Source: a virus
Virus record (IMG/VR): IMGVR_UViG_3300031727_000003
Coordinates: 1 to 36,595 of that record
Reading direction: 5' to 3' (one strand)
DNA: 36,595 nucleotides
Translations under genes and position numbers: made by a program
Shown: positions 14,386 to 23,883 of the stretch, one piece after another
How positions within the stretch are numbered: the stretch's first letter is position 1
Layout of the letters: the number at the start of each line of letters is the position of its first letter
The notes under the pieces: model-generated
What the model was told of the DNA's origin: nothing
Database searches by the model: none
What the model saw: only the letters and a program-made list of their open reading frames with translations

Positions 14386-14645
14386 CTGTCGGGCAAGTAA
14401 CAACCCTATACAATCACTGGCGAAAGAGAGACCTCGAGAGTTGGAAGGTTCAAGCGCGTATCATGGGGGCTGAATTTAAAGAAGACGGTCAACCCTCTGA
14501 GGAAGTCAAAGAAGAAGAAACACCAAAACTGTTTGGTGACCCAGATTCGTATAAGCATCTTTCTGAGGAAAAGCGCAAGGAGATGACCGAGCGCATGAAG
14601 AATCGCTTCTTCGGAATGGCTGCTTTGAGAAGATGGTCGTCTTAG
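13900..14645 (+). CDS. Tail assembly chaperone, -1 frameshifted long form (lambda GT-like)
   Basis: Reading zero frame to 14244 (115 codons) and then the -1 frame from 14244 gives an uninterrupted extension of 133 codons to TAG at 14643-14645. The fused product is about 248 residues. The extension reads sensibly: SFEEAVTAVCQIYGYRLEDI, then YRRRFKDGGLTVGQVTTLYN, then HWRKRDLESWKVQARIMGAE, and ends FGMAALRRWSS. That is the T-domain-like helical part expected of such fusions. An ATG at 14463 exists within the extension but has no SD, and the frame is open far upstream of it, so a frameshift is more likely than a separate gene. Lambda and many siphoviruses use the same -1 mechanism. Confidence 0.82.
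14238..14247 (+). promoter_or_regulatory. -1 ribosomal frameshift slippery site
   Basis: The zero-frame codons TTT TTA AAA AAA contain two overlapping X_XXY_YYZ heptamers: T_TTA_AAA at 14238-14244 and A_AAA_AAA at 14241-14247. Both allow tandem slippage into the -1 frame that stays open to 14645. A small stem CTCT/AGAG with a TCG loop (14257-14267) follows; no SD-like stimulator is obvious upstream. Confidence 0.82.
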
Positions 14646-14655
14646 GAGAAAGTAA

Positions 14656-17600
14656 ATGCCTGATCCGTCTGACTTAACTCTCGGAGTACTTTTTAGGGCC
14701 AGAGAAGATCCCAACTTCAAGCGAATCACCCGCCGGCTCGCGACTATTGTTACCGGTTTCCAGCAAGGTATGGACAAAGTCGATAGAGCCGCTAAGAAAG
14801 CAGCCCAATCTATCAAAGAGATTGACGCTGCCTCTCGTCGAGCTGAAAAAGGTCTTTCCGGCGCCGCTCGCGGTGGCGATCAATTCAACAAGCAGATAGG
14901 ACACATCAATCGCGGTCTTGATCGATTGATACGCTCGTTTCAGGTCGTTGCCGCTTACTGGATAAGTGGTACGTTGTTTCGCGGTCTTACTCAAGGACTG
15001 AGGGTAGGCGCTGAAAACATCATCAACTTTGACCAAGCGTTATACAATCTGAAAGCGATCACAGGAGCAACTTCGGGGGAGATCGCGGCGATGCGTGATG
15101 TCATCGGCGAAACTGCGATTAGAACCAAGTTTTCCTCTACCGAGATCGCAGAAGGTATGGTGCTTCTCGGTCAAGCTGGTTTGTCCGCAGGTGAATCGCT
15201 TAAAGCGGTTCAAGCGGTTGCTGACTTAGCCGCTGGTACTCTCAGCGATTTTAAAAACGTAACTGACCTTGTAACGACTGCACTTCGAGCGTTCAACATC
15301 GACGCAGGAGAAACGAGGCGCGTTGCTGACATCATGGCGAACGCTGTCAACAAGTCGAAACTGACCATCGACAAACTCAGGACGGCGTTCAACTATGTTG
15401 GTGCTGGCGCAGCACAAGCGGGTCTCTCACTCGAACAGACAGCGCAAACGATGGCGCTACTCGCTAACAACGGTATGCGGGCGTCGACCATCGGTACCGG
15501 TCTTCGTCAAGTCTTGTCGAGATTGCTTGCGCCTAATGCGAAGCTCAGAACGGCGATGGCAGAGTACGGTCTTCAACTTGATCGCGCATCGGGTGAAGCA
15601 GACTGGTTCGAAAAGCAGATCGCGAAACTCACTTCGGTCATGTTTGACTTTGAAAGAAACACGGTCGACATGTCGAAGGCTTATCAGTTGTTTGGTCTTC
15701 GTGGGGCTCAAGCAGCCGCAATTCTCGTCAGTTCGTATATGAAACTCGACGGTACTTGGGAGCGTATGCTCGCGAACATGAACGAGATCGGCGCGGCTCA
15801 GCGAATGATGGAAGAACAGTCTAAAGGACTCGGTTTCAAGGTCAAGAACTTGACTGACCAGTTAAAGGAACTTGCGATTGTCGCTGGCGAAGCTGGAGGT
15901 GCTGGTGCTTTTGGCAAGATGATCGATGCTCTCAGAGACGCGACAACTCGGATGGTTTATTTCGGCAAGACTGGAATTGGTCAAGTTATTTTCAACGCAG
16001 GTCTTCTTATTACGACCCTATACTCTTTGAAGGCTGTGCTTTTAGCAGTTGGCTACGCTTTAAAAACTATCAGCGGTAGTCTTGGAGCTTTCTTTCTTAA
16101 TCCGATAACATTAGCCATTGGAGCTGTCGCACTTCTCGGAGCTGGGATTGTGACCCTAATGACGCGTCAAAACAGACTTAATAAAGAACTCGAAAAGTCT
16201 GTGGCGATCAATCGTGGTTATACCGCGAGTCTTCAAAATTACAAGCTCCAACTTCAAGCGGTAGATGAAGGCTCAAAAGAGTACGCGGCAGTTATTGGTC
16301 GACTGATACAAGCTCATCCAGAACTCAAGGACAAGATTGATAAGTCGAATCAAAGTCTTGAGGAAATGCTGGAAATCATTGAGAATATAGAGAAGACGAA
16401 GTTGGACGATATTTGGAAAGCGACCGCGCAACGTCTTGCCAACATGAGCGACAATCTTGCTATGACCATAAAGCGTTGGAAAGAAATAGGGGAAGCTCAA
16501 GGCGCTTATGGTAAAAACTTCCTAAATTTTATGAAAGCGACGAAAGGGGGATCGGAAGACGCTGAGGCTATTCAGCAAGCGATAGAAGGGTGGGCGAACG
16601 ATCTTTTCAAGGTCAGAGAAAACTCGGAAGAAGTCGAAAAGATGTACGCTCGGATTCGTGGCACTCTCAAAAATATAAAAACCCTCGAAAAAGGAAGTGT
16701 TAATCTTCAAGTCGCAAAGGGCGTAGCTAAGGTTGATGATGAACTCTTGGACATCAGCGATCACACGAAGGAGTGGATTTCTGGTTCGGAAGTGATTGAG
16801 TTTATCATGAAGATGGTTTTGGATAAGTACAAAGAAATTTCCAACATGGCTGATAACGTATCCAAAAGACACGAGGATTTAGCAAGAAAAAGAGTTGATC
16901 CCATGAATCAGCTTGGCTACCGCGACTTCTACGAAAAGCTCAATGACCTTGACAAGTTCACTTTTGCCGAGGCATGGGATCGTACCGTTGAAGCGTGGGC
17001 TAAGCGTCTGCGTTTCATGGAGGTAAACGAGCGTCAGAAGTACAAGACTCAGGAAGAGTGGGAAAAGCACACCCTCGAAATGAAGCAAAAGTTTTTCGAT
17101 AAGGAACTTGAAGATTGGGATAAAAATGGTGAAAGAAGACTAAAGTCCTATAAGAAGTTGATGGACAAAATCATGGAGTTTCGCGTCAAGACGTTCGGAG
17201 CAGGTCTTGATGAGGGATTTTATGATCTCAAGAAAAAGTATGAGGGACTGAAAAAGACAATCGATGATATGACCCTCGATCAAAAGCAGAAGAAGGAGTT
17301 TCTTGCCGATCTTTGGGCTGGTTTTTATAAAGAGATGCAGGCACTTGTCGATGAGGGCAAATTACCCGGCACATTGTTCCAGCAAAAAGAAATTGAGGCT
17401 TTTCAGTCCAAACTTGCGAAAGCTGGTGGTATTACGATGCCGGGTGCAGGCAAAATACCGTCGCGATCAAAAACACCTGCGGAAGAGGAAAGACCCGATC
17501 AAAAAGAGTGGATAAAGCAACAGGAAGCACTCGAAAAAGAACTCGCAAAATGGCGAAAAGAAGAGGCGAAATACGAGGCGGAGCTCACTGAGGAGAAGTA

Positions 17601-18270
17601 TCGTCGCGGTGAAGTTTCGGCTCAGCAGTACTTTGATAAGTTACGTGTTCTGGTTAACGAAGGAGGTATGGAGTGGAGAGACTATCTCGAAATCGTTGAT
17701 CGCGAGACACGCGACGTTTGGGGCAATCTGCGAGAGGGTTGGAAGAAGTACTTCGGTGAGATGGAGACAAGTGCTGAGTTCTTTGAACGGTTCGGTACTG
17801 AGCTTCCTGAGCAGATTGCCAATAATTTTGCTGACGCTTTCGGCGACTTTGTTACCGGTGTGAAGAACGCGAAAGAAGCGTTCCAAGACTTTGCTCGTGA
17901 CATGTTGAGATGGATCGCTGAAATCTTTGCAAAGCGGGCGATGATGCAAGCGATGTCATGGATAGGTTTTCATAGTGGGGGAATGTACGGTGAAAGTAAG
18001 GGTGCACCGAGAAAACTCAAACGCCCGACGTTTGCTGTCAAACTGCATGATGGTCTTATGCCTGATGAGTTTCCTGCGATACTCAAGAAGGACGAGGGAG
18101 TCTTCACGAAGAAACAGATGCAAGCTCTCGGCATGATGATAAACGGTGGTGGAACGCAGATCAGCGTTCCTGTAAATATCAACGGGGGTGCTAACGGCGA
18201 CATGCTGAAACGGTATCTACCGAATGAAATCGAGGACGTCATCCTAAAGACGATGCGTAAGTACTCTTAA
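14656..18270 (+). CDS. Tail tape measure protein
   Basis: At 1204 residues this is the tape measure that sets tail length and is ejected with DNA; by the general ratio of about 0.15 nm per residue the tail would be near 180 nm. AGGAG upstream of the ATG at 14656 is the SD. Residues about 122-340 (FDQALYNLKAITGATSGEIA; FSSTEIAEGMVLLGQAGLSA; LRTAFNYVGAGAAQAGLSLE) match the conserved tape measure domain. A hydrophobic region at about 437-500 contains two probable membrane segments. Long charged helices follow from 510 to 1060, then a final segment (FFERFGTELPEQIANNFADA; RWIAEIFAKRAMMQAMSWIG; HSGGMYG; VFTKKQMQALG) typical of tape measure C-termini. No peptidase or lysozyme motif is visible. Confidence 0.93.
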   Translation: MPDPSDLTLGVLFRAREDPNFKRITRRLATIVTGFQQGMDKVDRAAKKAAQSIKEIDAASRRAEKGLSGAARGGDQFNKQIGHINRGLDRLIRSFQVVAAYWISGTLFRGLTQGLRVGAENIINFDQALYNLKAITGATSGEIAAMRDVIGETAIRTKFSSTEIAEGMVLLGQAGLSAGESLKAVQAVADLAAGTLSDFKNVTDLVTTALRAFNIDAGETRRVADIMANAVNKSKLTIDKLRTAFNYVGAGAAQAGLSLEQTAQTMALLANNGMRASTIGTGLRQVLSRLLAPNAKLRTAMAEYGLQLDRASGEADWFEKQIAKLTSVMFDFERNTVDMSKAYQLFGLRGAQAAAILVSSYMKLDGTWERMLANMNEIGAAQRMMEEQSKGLGFKVKNLTDQLKELAIVAGEAGGAGAFGKMIDALRDATTRMVYFGKTGIGQVIFNAGLLITTLYSLKAVLLAVGYALKTISGSLGAFFLNPITLAIGAVALLGAGIVTLMTRQNRLNKELEKSVAINRGYTASLQNYKLQLQAVDEGSKEYAAVIGRLIQAHPELKDKIDKSNQSLEEMLEIIENIEKTKLDDIWKATAQRLANMSDNLAMTIKRWKEIGEAQGAYGKNFLNFMKATKGGSEDAEAIQQAIEGWANDLFKVRENSEEVEKMYARIRGTLKNIKTLEKGSVNLQVAKGVAKVDDELLDISDHTKEWISGSEVIEFIMKMVLDKYKEISNMADNVSKRHEDLARKRVDPMNQLGYRDFYEKLNDLDKFTFAEAWDRTVEAWAKRLRFMEVNERQKYKTQEEWEKHTLEMKQKFFDKELEDWDKNGERRLKSYKKLMDKIMEFRVKTFGAGLDEGFYDLKKKYEGLKKTIDDMTLDQKQKKEFLADLWAGFYKEMQALVDEGKLPGTLFQQKEIEAFQSKLAKAGGITMPGAGKIPSRSKTPAEEERPDQKEWIKQQEALEKELAKWRKEEAKYEAELTEEKYRRGEVSAQQYFDKLRVLVNEGGMEWRDYLEIVDRETRDVWGNLREGWKKYFGEMETSAEFFERFGTELPEQIANNFADAFGDFVTGVKNAKEAFQDFARDMLRWIAEIFAKRAMMQAMSWIGFHSGGMYGESKGAPRKLKRPTFAVKLHDGLMPDEFPAILKKDEGVFTKKQMQALGMMINGGGTQISVPVNINGGANGDMLKRYLPNEIEDVILKTMRKYS

Positions 18271-18279
18271 GGAGTAGCT

Positions 18280-18642
18280 ATGGACAAAATGATTCTCGAC
18301 AGCTACACGTTTCCTGAGAATCCACAAGAGATGGATTTGGTCGAAGCGAAAAAAGTCGTTGCTAAGGTCACGACTTACGGCGGTCAAGCGATATTTCAGT
18401 ACGCCGCGAACATTCAGGATTTATCGATAGTCTTGAAGTGGGACAACATCAGCGAAACGTTCTGGGACAATCTTCGAACAAAGTACCTGTCAACCAGTGA
18501 AGTCGTTTTTGATCCTCAAGATGGCAACACGTACAATATCGTCGTTGAGGACTTGACGGGCAAGTACGTTCAATACGGGCTCGAAGATATACCTGTCAGG
18601 AAAGATGTCGAATTGACCCTAAATATCAGATCAACGGTGTAA
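18280..18642 (+). CDS. Small tail tip protein (minor tail protein)
   Basis: This 120-residue beta-rich protein follows the tape measure directly (AAGGAG SD, 4 bases before the ATG) and precedes the hub. The pattern (DSYTFPENPQEMDLVEAKKV; YAANIQDLSIVLKWDNISET; FDPQDGNTYNIVVEDLTGKY) recalls the small distal tail or minor tail proteins located here in siphoviruses. It would sit at the tip between tube and hub. No enzymatic motif is visible. The function is inferred mainly from position. Confidence 0.6.
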   Translation: MDKMILDSYTFPENPQEMDLVEAKKVVAKVTTYGGQAIFQYAANIQDLSIVLKWDNISETFWDNLRTKYLSTSEVVFDPQDGNTYNIVVEDLTGKYVQYGLEDIPVRKDVELTLNIRSTV

Positions 18643-18644
18643 AT

Positions 18645-21600
18645 ATGTCTCTGACACTCGACTCGAATCTACAGACCCAGCTTGATGGGATTGATAGAAA
18701 ACCAATAGCAAAAGTCGTTTCAACGTCTTTCTCGTCTTCTGTTCCGTTTGATGGAAATAATCTCGCTGTCTATGCGGACGATCACAACCTCGAAATCGAT
18801 CTTCGGGAGCACAGCACGGGCGCTCTGACGATGTCGTGCTATACGGATACTAATAAAACTCTGCGGTACTTTATTACGGACGAAGATCGTCTCACATGGA
18901 GCGAGTACAATATCACTATCAACAATTCCTACAATGAGCCGATAAATGATGTCTCTCACGTCGAGTTGACGAATGGAAATATTGGAATAGTATACACTCA
19001 CGGACTTGGTTACGGTTATTATTTCAAAAGTGCTATCGTTAATTCGACAACAATGACCTATTTGTCGGGTGCGACAATCGGCACTTTCAGCAACTACGAC
19101 ACCCCGTATGGAACGAGTCTGATCTATGTTCCAGCTACCGGTTTGTATCACGTTTACTACGTTTGGAGAGATTACGACGCCGGTCCTCTGTATTACATGT
19201 CTCGAAGAACGACCTCGAACTTCACGAGTTGGTCAAGCGCAACTAACATAACCCCCGCGAGTCTCGGCAGCACTCTCAAATATATGAGCATCCACGCTTT
19301 TCTGGCGTCAGACGGCGACATCATCCTCAGTTTTGACAGAACTGGACAAGTCGCTGATTCTGGTTTCGAGACGACTCAATGCTATTACATGATTTCACAG
19401 GATAACGGTTCGACGTGGTCGACACCGACCGCAGTCACGTCATACCCCGGAACTGGTTTTGCGGGACGTCATCCTACCGTGTCAGAGAAGTCCGCCGGTA
19501 TTTATTATTGCTTTCACGAGAGATCAACTTTCATGGCTATCGATGAGGATACGACGGGAGTTCTGAACGATTGCGCTCTTGGCATGCACGTATCCGATAT
19601 CTGGCTTTATAACGATCTTGTTTATTGTACGGGAAGTTATAACTGGTCTGGTAACAGATTTTGTTGCGGTATGTGGGTGTTCGATCCTGATGATATGTCA
19701 CTCGTAAAGCAGTACACTAAAACCACAACACCTGGTTGGGATTCTAATTTAGCGGAAAATTATTTTTCGGAGAACTATTGGAACTTTGGCGATGGAAAAT
19801 ATTTTTGTAAATCAGTAAGTTCGGAACTTTATGGTATCGATCCCTACAATATGGTGGGTGCTGTCATCATCGCTACCTATGATGGAGTTACCGATCAATG
19901 CACCACGTATTATTTCGGCTACAATTCGAGTGTTGTTCATCCTACTTACGGTTGGCAGGTCAATGTCGTTGTCGAAGAAAACGATGGTCCGAGCAATTTG
20001 ACTGTTCGATTTGCTTTTGCTGATGCGACGAACGACAGGGTCTACGTCACTCTTTTCGACAACTATGTTTACGATCAATGTTTTGTTCTTGGTTATATCG
20101 ATCTCACAGAATCGGCTGATCCTATAACGGGTGAATATACTTGGAACGAGGTTGTAAGATGGCGAAATGAAGATTTTATCCCAGCGTATGATCCCGGCTC
20201 TGATTATTTTGATGTTCTTTTGTATTTCGAAGGAGCAAGATTCTGTAAGGAAGATAACAAATTTCTTTTTTGGAGGGGTAGAGAAGCGGGCGGTATACCG
20301 GTTATGATGGTCATGGATGCTTCTACCGGAGTAATTCAACACTACATATCCGGACACACCAGTAGTGCTGTTCCTTATAACGGTTTCGCTCACGCCTATA
20401 TTTACAACAGCATTATTTACGCCAGTTTTCTATATTCGGATACTGTTGGTCAAGAGAACTGGAGAGGTCTATGGGTTTATAACACGATCAGCGGTTCGAT
20501 GACGGTTGCTCGACCCGGTTATGAGACGAAAAATCAATACTGGTTCAACGATTTCGACTTTTCGGACATAGCAAATAACTATATCTGGATGTCGAGTGTC
20601 GATGGCGCGGTTCGTTACCATACTGGGTCTCAAACTTTCGAATTGTGGAACGATGACAACATACCGGGAATAACGAGTCCCAATAGTCCTTATTATTACG
20701 ACGACGAAGACTTTTGCGGAATTGCTTACAACGCATCATCGGGCGACGTCTATGTTGGAGGTTGTTATTCGGTAGATGGTTTTCTTGGTCTGCGACGGTT
20801 CAACGTCAACGGTGACTACTTCAAAGGCAAGTATGCTGTCGGTACGAAGTCTGGAACTGATCTCGGTCTTGGGGAAATTAACGATCTGACTCTTGGAAAC
20901 TACGAGAAGGATATCATCACCGTCGCAGACGAGGACGATATTCTTTGGGCTTACTGGGATCACGTCGATTATTCGAGTACGACGCGTACTGTTTACTGGG
21001 ACAACGATCAGTCAGAAGTAGATGTCTCAAACGATTTGACCGATGTCCTTGAAATCTCACATCAGATTGATATGCCATCAGAAGTCAGGTTTGCTCTCGC
21101 TAACGGTTATTGGTACGACATTCAGAACAGTTTATCCGCGAGATCGTTTCTTTTCAGAAAAGGTCGAAAAGTCACCGTACAGTTGGGAGAGATAGTAAAC
21201 GGAACATCGTATTGGGTTAATCAAGGAACGTATGTCGTCGAAGAAACCAAATTGTCGTATTCGAGACCCGAGCATGTCGTTCTCGAAGTGACAGCAAGAA
21301 CCATTGACTCCCTTTGGCGAGATGCTCGGATCGTTTTGACTGAGTATTACGATAACGCGCAACCCAAAAATGTTGTTGAGGATTTAGTTGATGACTGGAC
21401 AGTTTTGGAGGGTGCAGAGTATGCCATTCCTACTTTTGATGACACCCACGAGATTTGGCATCAATGGTCAGATGAAACGTTGTATGATGTCATCAAGGAT
21501 ATCCTCGATCATTTCGGTTACACGTTCTTTTTTACCACAGCGGGCGTCTTCACTCCTAAGAAAGTCGATTTCGAAGCGTCGGTCAGTCACGCGTACAGTG

Positions 21601-22454
21601 GTCAGACACAGATAACCGAATACACACCCGATACTTCTTTTTCTAATTTCGTCAATAAGATCAGAGTCATAGGAGAATCGCATGACTTTATTGAGGTTCT
21701 CTACGACGCGGAAATGATAACAACGCTTGCTGGAACTGTTGGTTGGTGGAACGAAACATTCACGAAACGCGTTTATTACAACGAGGAACGAACGAAGACC
21801 TGTCGCAATCCGTATATAAACGCCAACATCAGTCTGGGCGATTTCAGTTATTTCATATTTAAGGGTGGTGGAAAAGAGTATATCAGCGACGAAGACCCGA
21901 ACGAGACTTGGGTCGAGATAACCTTTGAAGGTCCGAACTTGATCCCCGTAGTTGTGGGACTCGCTATTGGTGTCGTCGCTCTCGGGGCGATTGCGTCGGA
22001 GTGCTTTTTATTTTGTGGCCCATTCATCTTCGGCACAAACGTCATGATAAGCCTGCTTTGCTATGCGTTGTTGGCGACAGCGACTTACGATGTCGAGATA
22101 TGGGCTCATCCTATAGGAAAACAAAAACAAAACATTCAATATGTCGCTTTAGATCAGGATGGTCTGAACATCATCAATCAGCAAGAGGTCGTTGAGGAGA
22201 TCGAGGACGCTCTCTGCTATACTGTAGGAGCTTGTCAACGTGTTGCTGAGTTCGAGCTTAACGTTCTGAGATACCAGAGGGAAAGAATCCGTTTAACGAA
22301 GCTCGCTCATCTTCAGGATGAGTTGTTGGACATGATTACCGTCAAGCATCCTTACAGCAATCAGACCATGCAAATCATGATCGCGAGCTTGAAACGAACT
22401 TTGGTCATTCGCAGAGAAATGTTGGATACGATTGAGGGTTGGAGAATTGCGTAA
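18645..22454 (+). CDS. Tail hub protein with large beta-propeller insertion and membrane segments
   Basis: This 1269-residue protein has an N-terminus (LDSNLQTQLDGIDRKPIAKV, SSVPFDGN) and C-terminal half (VLEISHQIDMPSEVRFALAN, VTVQLGEIVNGTSYWVNQGT, LEVTARTIDSLWRD, YDVIKDILDHFGYTFFFTTA) typical of a tail hub. Between about residues 50 and 780 lies a long beta-rich region with repeated YxxxxG/W strands and a sialidase-type Asp-box SQDNGSTW at 251-258; I read it as a propeller-like, probably glycan-binding or glycan-degrading insertion. Residues about 1098-1150 (IPVVVGLAIGVVALGAIA, then ISLLCYALLATATY) form two hydrophobic segments that could enter a membrane. The C-terminal helices (RYQRERIRLTKLAHLQDELL) end the hub. 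No SD is obvious. The order fits tape measure, tip, hub. Confidence 0.8.
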   Translation: MSLTLDSNLQTQLDGIDRKPIAKVVSTSFSSSVPFDGNNLAVYADDHNLEIDLREHSTGALTMSCYTDTNKTLRYFITDEDRLTWSEYNITINNSYNEPINDVSHVELTNGNIGIVYTHGLGYGYYFKSAIVNSTTMTYLSGATIGTFSNYDTPYGTSLIYVPATGLYHVYYVWRDYDAGPLYYMSRRTTSNFTSWSSATNITPASLGSTLKYMSIHAFLASDGDIILSFDRTGQVADSGFETTQCYYMISQDNGSTWSTPTAVTSYPGTGFAGRHPTVSEKSAGIYYCFHERSTFMAIDEDTTGVLNDCALGMHVSDIWLYNDLVYCTGSYNWSGNRFCCGMWVFDPDDMSLVKQYTKTTTPGWDSNLAENYFSENYWNFGDGKYFCKSVSSELYGIDPYNMVGAVIIATYDGVTDQCTTYYFGYNSSVVHPTYGWQVNVVVEENDGPSNLTVRFAFADATNDRVYVTLFDNYVYDQCFVLGYIDLTESADPITGEYTWNEVVRWRNEDFIPAYDPGSDYFDVLLYFEGARFCKEDNKFLFWRGREAGGIPVMMVMDASTGVIQHYISGHTSSAVPYNGFAHAYIYNSIIYASFLYSDTVGQENWRGLWVYNTISGSMTVARPGYETKNQYWFNDFDFSDIANNYIWMSSVDGAVRYHTGSQTFELWNDDNIPGITSPNSPYYYDDEDFCGIAYNASSGDVYVGGCYSVDGFLGLRRFNVNGDYFKGKYAVGTKSGTDLGLGEINDLTLGNYEKDIITVADEDDILWAYWDHVDYSSTTRTVYWDNDQSEVDVSNDLTDVLEISHQIDMPSEVRFALANGYWYDIQNSLSARSFLFRKGRKVTVQLGEIVNGTSYWVNQGTYVVEETKLSYSRPEHVVLEVTARTIDSLWRDARIVLTEYYDNAQPKNVVEDLVDDWTVLEGAEYAIPTFDDTHEIWHQWSDETLYDVIKDILDHFGYTFFFTTAGVFTPKKVDFEASVSHAYSGQTQITEYTPDTSFSNFVNKIRVIGESHDFIEVLYDAEMITTLAGTVGWWNETFTKRVYYNEERTKTCRNPYINANISLGDFSYFIFKGGGKEYISDEDPNETWVEITFEGPNLIPVVVGLAIGVVALGAIASECFLFCGPFIFGTNVMISLLCYALLATATYDVEIWAHPIGKQKQNIQYVALDQDGLNIINQQEVVEEIEDALCYTVGACQRVAEFELNVLRYQRERIRLTKLAHLQDELLDMITVKHPYSNQTMQIMIASLKRTLVIRREMLDTIEGWRIA

Positions 22455-23599
22455 TGCCAAGAATGTATAACAAAAAGATCAGCGCGTCTACGATAGATCG
22501 TCGTGTTAGGAAACGAGTTGAGGAAAGGGACGCAATCGTTTGGTCTATTGATGTCCAGCACGATATTGTGAACGTCAAGATTCAAGGTTCCGATACACTT
22601 ATCAAGGCGCATTATCATCAGGTTTTGACGCAAATCCCCAGTTACGTGAAAGTCGGTAGTGCTGTCACGATCAGACATCGAAGGGGAAACAAGGGCTACG
22701 TTGAGGTTGTTGGTACTGGTCGTGCTATACCTTCTCCAGTAACAGGTGGGACTGCTATACCGCCAACTTCTTTGATCGATGCGGTTCTCACAGGAATGGA
22801 AGTGTATGCTACCGATCCAGCATCTTTAGCTGTGGGAGTAAATTCAGGCACTTTCAGATACAACAACACGATTTACGTGTTCTCAGGAACGGCAAACTTT
22901 TTTTACACGATGAACGACCCATCTGAGTTGCTTATGGGTTCGAATGATGTTACTATGGGCGGACAGTATTTCGCTTTAGATATCCCTGCTGCCCCTGCTA
23001 CACCTCAGTACGGTAGATATGACCTTATCGTCATTGGTACTGACGGCGACCTCGATGTCATATCCGGTACTGCGGTAAATCTGTCAACGACAGAACCTGC
23101 AAAACCATCTGTTCCTTCGAATCACGTATTGGTTGATTGGATTTTCATCATGTATGGGGACACGGTCATAACCAGTGATATGATTGGTAAGAATTATCAA
23201 GCTCCCGCCCCGCAAGAGATTACAACTGAAATATCGGGAAGTTGGGTTGACAGCATCATTCTCGGTTACGACGCATTAGAGTGGAATGCAAACTACTCTT
23301 TTGACAGCATTAATCCCTACTGCACGATAACGATTTCCGCAATCGATCAATACGGTGGAACGATTCAACTCAAAGAGCGAGTCAAGTTAACGTTGAACGG
23401 GGGCTACGGTGAGGTCAAGGGTAGCTATACCGACTGGAGCAGCAGTTACGCCGAGTCGTATTACAATACTTCCGTGTCGTTCACATACCGACGCGATCAA
23501 TCGCAAACCGAATTTTCGCCCGTGCTGACTTTTGAAGCCACGAGTTTTGCGAATGTTTATGTGCTGCCGTTGATAAGCAGCGGAGGAGGGAGAATATGA
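22454..23599 (+). CDS. Tail tip / baseplate-like protein
   Basis: The frame opens at a TTG at 22439, but the ATG at 22454, overlapping the hub stop (TAATG), is the likely start (MPRMYNKKISASTIDRRVRK, 381 residues). A basic N-terminal helix is followed by a small beta-barrel (AIVWSIDVQHDIVNVKIQGS; YVKVGSAVTIRHRRGNKGYV) reminiscent of OB-fold tail tip proteins. The rest (about 85-381) is beta-rich, ending in an Ig-like pattern (YCTITISAIDQYGGTIQLKE; SVSFTYRRDQSQTEFSPVLT). It is encoded between hub and fibre genes and probably links them. No catalytic motif is visible. The last codons (GGAGGAGGGAG) double as the SD for the next gene. Confidence 0.7.
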   Translation: MPRMYNKKISASTIDRRVRKRVEERDAIVWSIDVQHDIVNVKIQGSDTLIKAHYHQVLTQIPSYVKVGSAVTIRHRRGNKGYVEVVGTGRAIPSPVTGGTAIPPTSLIDAVLTGMEVYATDPASLAVGVNSGTFRYNNTIYVFSGTANFFYTMNDPSELLMGSNDVTMGGQYFALDIPAAPATPQYGRYDLIVIGTDGDLDVISGTAVNLSTTEPAKPSVPSNHVLVDWIFIMYGDTVITSDMIGKNYQAPAPQEITTEISGSWVDSIILGYDALEWNANYSFDSINPYCTITISAIDQYGGTIQLKERVKLTLNGGYGEVKGSYTDWSSSYAESYYNTSVSFTYRRDQSQTEFSPVLTFEATSFANVYVLPLISSGGGRI

Positions 23600-23883
23600 G
23601 TGAGCAATCAACTGGTTTCGTGATCGTCCCAGATCGCGAAAATGACGCGAATGAGACGAAAGACATGCTGAGACATATACAAGAGCAATTGGACTACGCT
23701 ACGAAGCTCCTGGAAACTCTGGTTAATACTCTCAGTCTCGCTCACAAGACGAAAAACGACGCGAGCGATTTATTGAAGCTCAATTCGACCATGTTGAACT
23801 CTTTGATCGGGAATAAGGACTTCGAGGGGAAAGATCAAATTATGGAAATGATTCAGAAACTTTCTGATTTAGGGAGCAAGTAA
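23596..23883 (+). CDS. Small coiled-coil protein, unknown
   Basis: This 95-residue, almost entirely helical protein (MLRHIQEQLDYATKLLETLV, then SDLLKLNSTMLNSLIGNKDF) has heptad-like leucines, suggesting a coiled coil. It overlaps the preceding gene by 4 bases and uses its GGAGGAGGGAG as SD; its stop overlaps the next ATG. It lies between tail tip and fibre genes. It could be a trimerisation or assembly helper for fibres, but no family is recognised. Confidence 0.7.
   Translation: MSEQSTGFVIVPDRENDANETKDMLRHIQEQLDYATKLLETLVNTLSLAHKTKNDASDLLKLNSTMLNSLIGNKDFEGKDQIMEMIQKLSDLGSK

Noticed and set aside
14463-14645. Separate 60-codon gene between chaperone and tape measure
   Set aside because: Its ATG has no SD, and the frame is open back to the slippery site with sensible sequence, so a frameshift extension is the better reading.
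14656-18270. Lysozyme or peptidase domain in the tape measure
   Set aside because: No M23 HxH, transglycosylase or NlpC motif was seen along the chain.
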